From Thalassolituus marinus (GTDB lineage Bacteria > Pseudomonadota > Gammaproteobacteria > Pseudomonadales > Oceanobacteraceae), in the NCBI RefSeq assembly GCF_020320395.1, contig NZ_JAEDAH010000020.1, positions 124,001 through 188,000 of the forward strand: a stretch of DNA of 64,000 nt. Reading direction: 5' to 3'. Shown here piece by piece: positions 62,589 through 64,000 of the stretch. The notes under the pieces were generated by a model, which saw only the letters and a list, made by a program, of their open reading frames with translations, did no database searches and was not told the origin of the DNA. Each line of letters starts with the position of its first letter. Within the stretch, counting starts at the first letter, position 1. The translations under genes and the position numbers were made by a program.

Positions 62589-62629
62589 TGAACGGTGTTC
62601 AATATAGGTTCTTAATGAACACTGTTCAA
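62589..62629 (-). promoter_or_regulatory. TetR promoter overlapped by two operators
   Basis: On the minus strand TTGAAC (62624-62629), a 17-bp spacer and TATATT (62601-62606). Dyads TGAACACTGTTCA (62616-62628) and TGAACGGTGTTCA (62589-62601) lie on the -35 box and just past the -10, with centres 27 bp apart. The dyads share TGAAC...GTTCA, typical of TetR sites. Confidence 0.75.
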
Positions 62630-62651
62630 TAACTTTCTTATCTTTCTTTGG

Positions 62652-63725
62652 TTATTCGTCCTTGTTGCGATACTCGCCCGGGGTCATGCCGGTCCAGGCT
62701 TTAAAGCGGCGATGGAAAGAGCGCGCTTCGCTGAATCCCAGTCGGGTCGCTATATCGTTTACCGGAATGCGGGTGTTGCGTAACCATTCTGTGGCGACTT
62801 CGCGACGCAGATCATCCAGCAGCTGCTGGTAGCCCGTGCCGGATTCCTGTAAGCGACGTTGCAGGGTTCGTTCAGTCATCCCCAGCTCCGAAGCCACTTT
62901 ATCCCGTCGGGGCAGGCCGTCTTCCATCATGGTGCGTAGCAAGGCACGGGTTTGCATTACCACGGGATGGCGCTCCTGAATTTCTGCAATAACTGACGCC
63001 GCCTGTTTCTCCAGGGATGATAGCAATACCGGATCTGGCTGCCGCAGTGGGGTGTCGAGCACATCTTCAGAAAAAATCAGAGCGCTGCGATCGCAGCCAA
63101 ATTCGAGAGGTGCCTGGAAAACTTCTTCGTAGGTTTTCAGTAGCTCAGCGGGTGGACGTGGACGTTCGAACAGCACGCGTTCCGGTTTACCGTCCTGCAT
63201 ATCCGCCAGCCAGCGGGCAAACAGCAGCCAGCTACCCAGCACGTTATCAATCATATGAGGTCGTACCATGGGGTCGTCGTACTGGCAGACCCAGCGCATG
63301 GCGAGATGAGGGCCGTATTTCTCAATTTTGGTGATGCCCATATCACCAACAATGGCTTCGTACATCGGTGTTATGTGCAGCGCTTCCCGTGCAATACGGC
63401 AGTTCATGGCCATATAGCCGACCAGACTATAGGAGCCCGGCTGAACGTAGCGGGAGCTTTTCAGGCCGAATAATGGATCACGGGTGTGTTCTATCAGCCA
63501 GCGAATAAGGGTCTGGAATGCACGGCCATGGGTACGGCTGACGCTGTTATCAATGATGCCTTCCGGAATCTCGGCGGCTTTCAGCGCGTCGGTCGGATCT
63601 ATGCCGTAGTCCTGCGCAGCGCGGAGATACTGACGGATCGCAGCAGCGGAGGCGGTACCGAGTAAATGCTTTTCTGTCATGCGTTTTTCATCATTCTTGT
63701 TATCGTCAGATTGGCAGGCACTCAT
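62652..63725 (-). CDS. AraC-family transcriptional regulator
   Basis: Up to 357 residues. The N-terminal ~215 match the arabinose_bd-like/OruR-type domain (YLRAAQDYGIDPTDALKAAEIPEGIIDN..., FQTLIRWLIEHTRDPLFGLKSSRYVQPGSYSLVGYMAMNC) and the C-terminal HTH_18 reads LGMTERTLQRRLQESGTGYQQLLDDLRREVATEWL and VNDIATRLGFSEARSFHRRFKAWTGMTPGEYR. ATG 63725 or ATG 63680 (MTEKHLLG); neither has a strong Shine-Dalgarno. Divergent from the FAD oxidoreductase gene starting at 63835, its probable target. Confidence 0.9.
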   Translation of the reverse strand: MSACQSDDNKNDEKRMTEKHLLGTASAAAIRQYLRAAQDYGIDPTDALKAAEIPEGIIDNSVSRTHGRAFQTLIRWLIEHTRDPLFGLKSSRYVQPGSYSLVGYMAMNCRIAREALHITPMYEAIVGDMGITKIEKYGPHLAMRWVCQYDDPMVRPHMIDNVLGSWLLFARWLADMQDGKPERVLFERPRPPAELLKTYEEVFQAPLEFGCDRSALIFSEDVLDTPLRQPDPVLLSSLEKQAASVIAEIQERHPVVMQTRALLRTMMEDGLPRRDKVASELGMTERTLQRRLQESGTGYQQLLDDLRREVATEWLRNTRIPVNDIATRLGFSEARSFHRRFKAWTGMTPGEYRNKDE

Positions 63726-63834
63726 GGCTGAATTTGCTACGTTACTGTCTCAATCAGTCAGTGCGAATTAACAGGCTTCGCGCTATCTTAGCGTTCTTAT
63801 TCTACAGGGTTCAACGAACATTAAGGGGACATGA

Positions 63835-64000
63835 ATGGCACGTCGCTGGAATGGCTGGGGTGATGATAGTTATATCAAAGAAGTACCAGAGCATGGGGAG
63901 CGTCTGATCCGTTCGGTTATCGGTGAAACCAAAGCATTGAAAGATGCTTCACTGGAGTCCGTTATGGCTCAGGTTCCGGAGTCCCGTCTGCCGCAGCATC
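63835..64000 (+). CDS. FAD-binding oxidoreductase (alkyl-DHAP synthase-like), 3' end missing
   Basis: 55 codons before the window ends. MARRWNGWGDDSYIKEVPEHG followed by KDASLESVMAQVPESRLPQH is the N-terminal signature of the AGPS-like FAD-binding oxidoreductases (RWNGWGD..., ...SRLP). AAGGGG lies 5 bases before ATG 63835; ATG 63831 is in another frame and stops after about ten codons. Divergent from the AraC regulator. The rest of the gene lies outside the window. Confidence 0.85.
   Translation, partial: MARRWNGWGDDSYIKEVPEHGERLIRSVIGETKALKDASLESVMAQVPESRLPQH

Overview
This is a chromosomal window from a free-living, probably marine gammaproteobacterium. The gene content (GTG-started pdxB, alaA, recCBD order, waaC, a single-chain acetyl-CoA carboxylase next to fabB, nrt nitrate uptake genes, an MFS-PlsC fusion) fits an Oceanospirillales/Thalassolituus-like lineage best. 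That placement is inference from protein style, not from a marker gene. No rRNA, CRISPR array or phage block was seen.

Layout. 1-9.5 kb: the end of a molybdopterin oxidoreductase, pdxB, alaA, msrB, a glutathione peroxidase/OhrR-type regulator pair behind an 18-bp perfect palindrome, and a degenerate hybrid sensor protein with a membrane-anchored neighbour. 9.5-10.5 kb: two tRNA-Glu/tRNA-Gly pairs, each with its own promoter, followed by tRNA-Gly debris and repeated terminators. 10.5-12 kb: an unknown secreted protein and a possible very small secreted peptide. 12-18.3 kb: a nitrate assimilation block on the minus strand (nrtA-nrtB-ABC ATPase-porin-FAD oxidoreductase). It is headed by a sigma-54-type promoter and a leader with a strong terminator and an ANTAR-like hexaloop hairpin, so nitrogen limitation probably controls initiation and nitrate or nitrite probably controls readthrough. 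18.3-23.8 kb: a poorly described envelope system of two diheme cytochrome c lipoproteins, a parallel beta-helix lipoprotein and a seven-helix membrane AraC-type regulator. 24-26.4 kb: ygiQ.

26.8-31.3 kb is accessory DNA: an array of integron-type gene cassettes with attC sites but no integrase in the window (a CALIN-like array). The R'' and R' boxes match cassette by cassette. One cassette has been invaded by a REP-associated (Y1/HUH) transposase whose 3' end and flank are duplicated in tandem. The cassette genes are AT-richer than their neighbours and mostly unknown; one looks like a PD-(D/E)XK nuclease and two are small Cys-rich proteins.

31.4-64 kb returns to core genome: a lipoprotein, a GNAT enzyme, speA, small proteins, a five-gene recC-recB-recD-DUF748-secreted-protein operon, a 1641-residue acetyl-CoA carboxylase (alpha-CT, beta-CT, biotin carboxylase and BCCP on one chain) next to fabB, a lipid/envelope block (PAP2 phosphatase, GT39, GT2, LPG-synthase-like membrane protein, waaC, MFS-PlsC fusion), a TetR regulator whose promoter is overlapped by two matching operators, an AraC regulator, and the first codons of a FAD-binding oxidoreductase.
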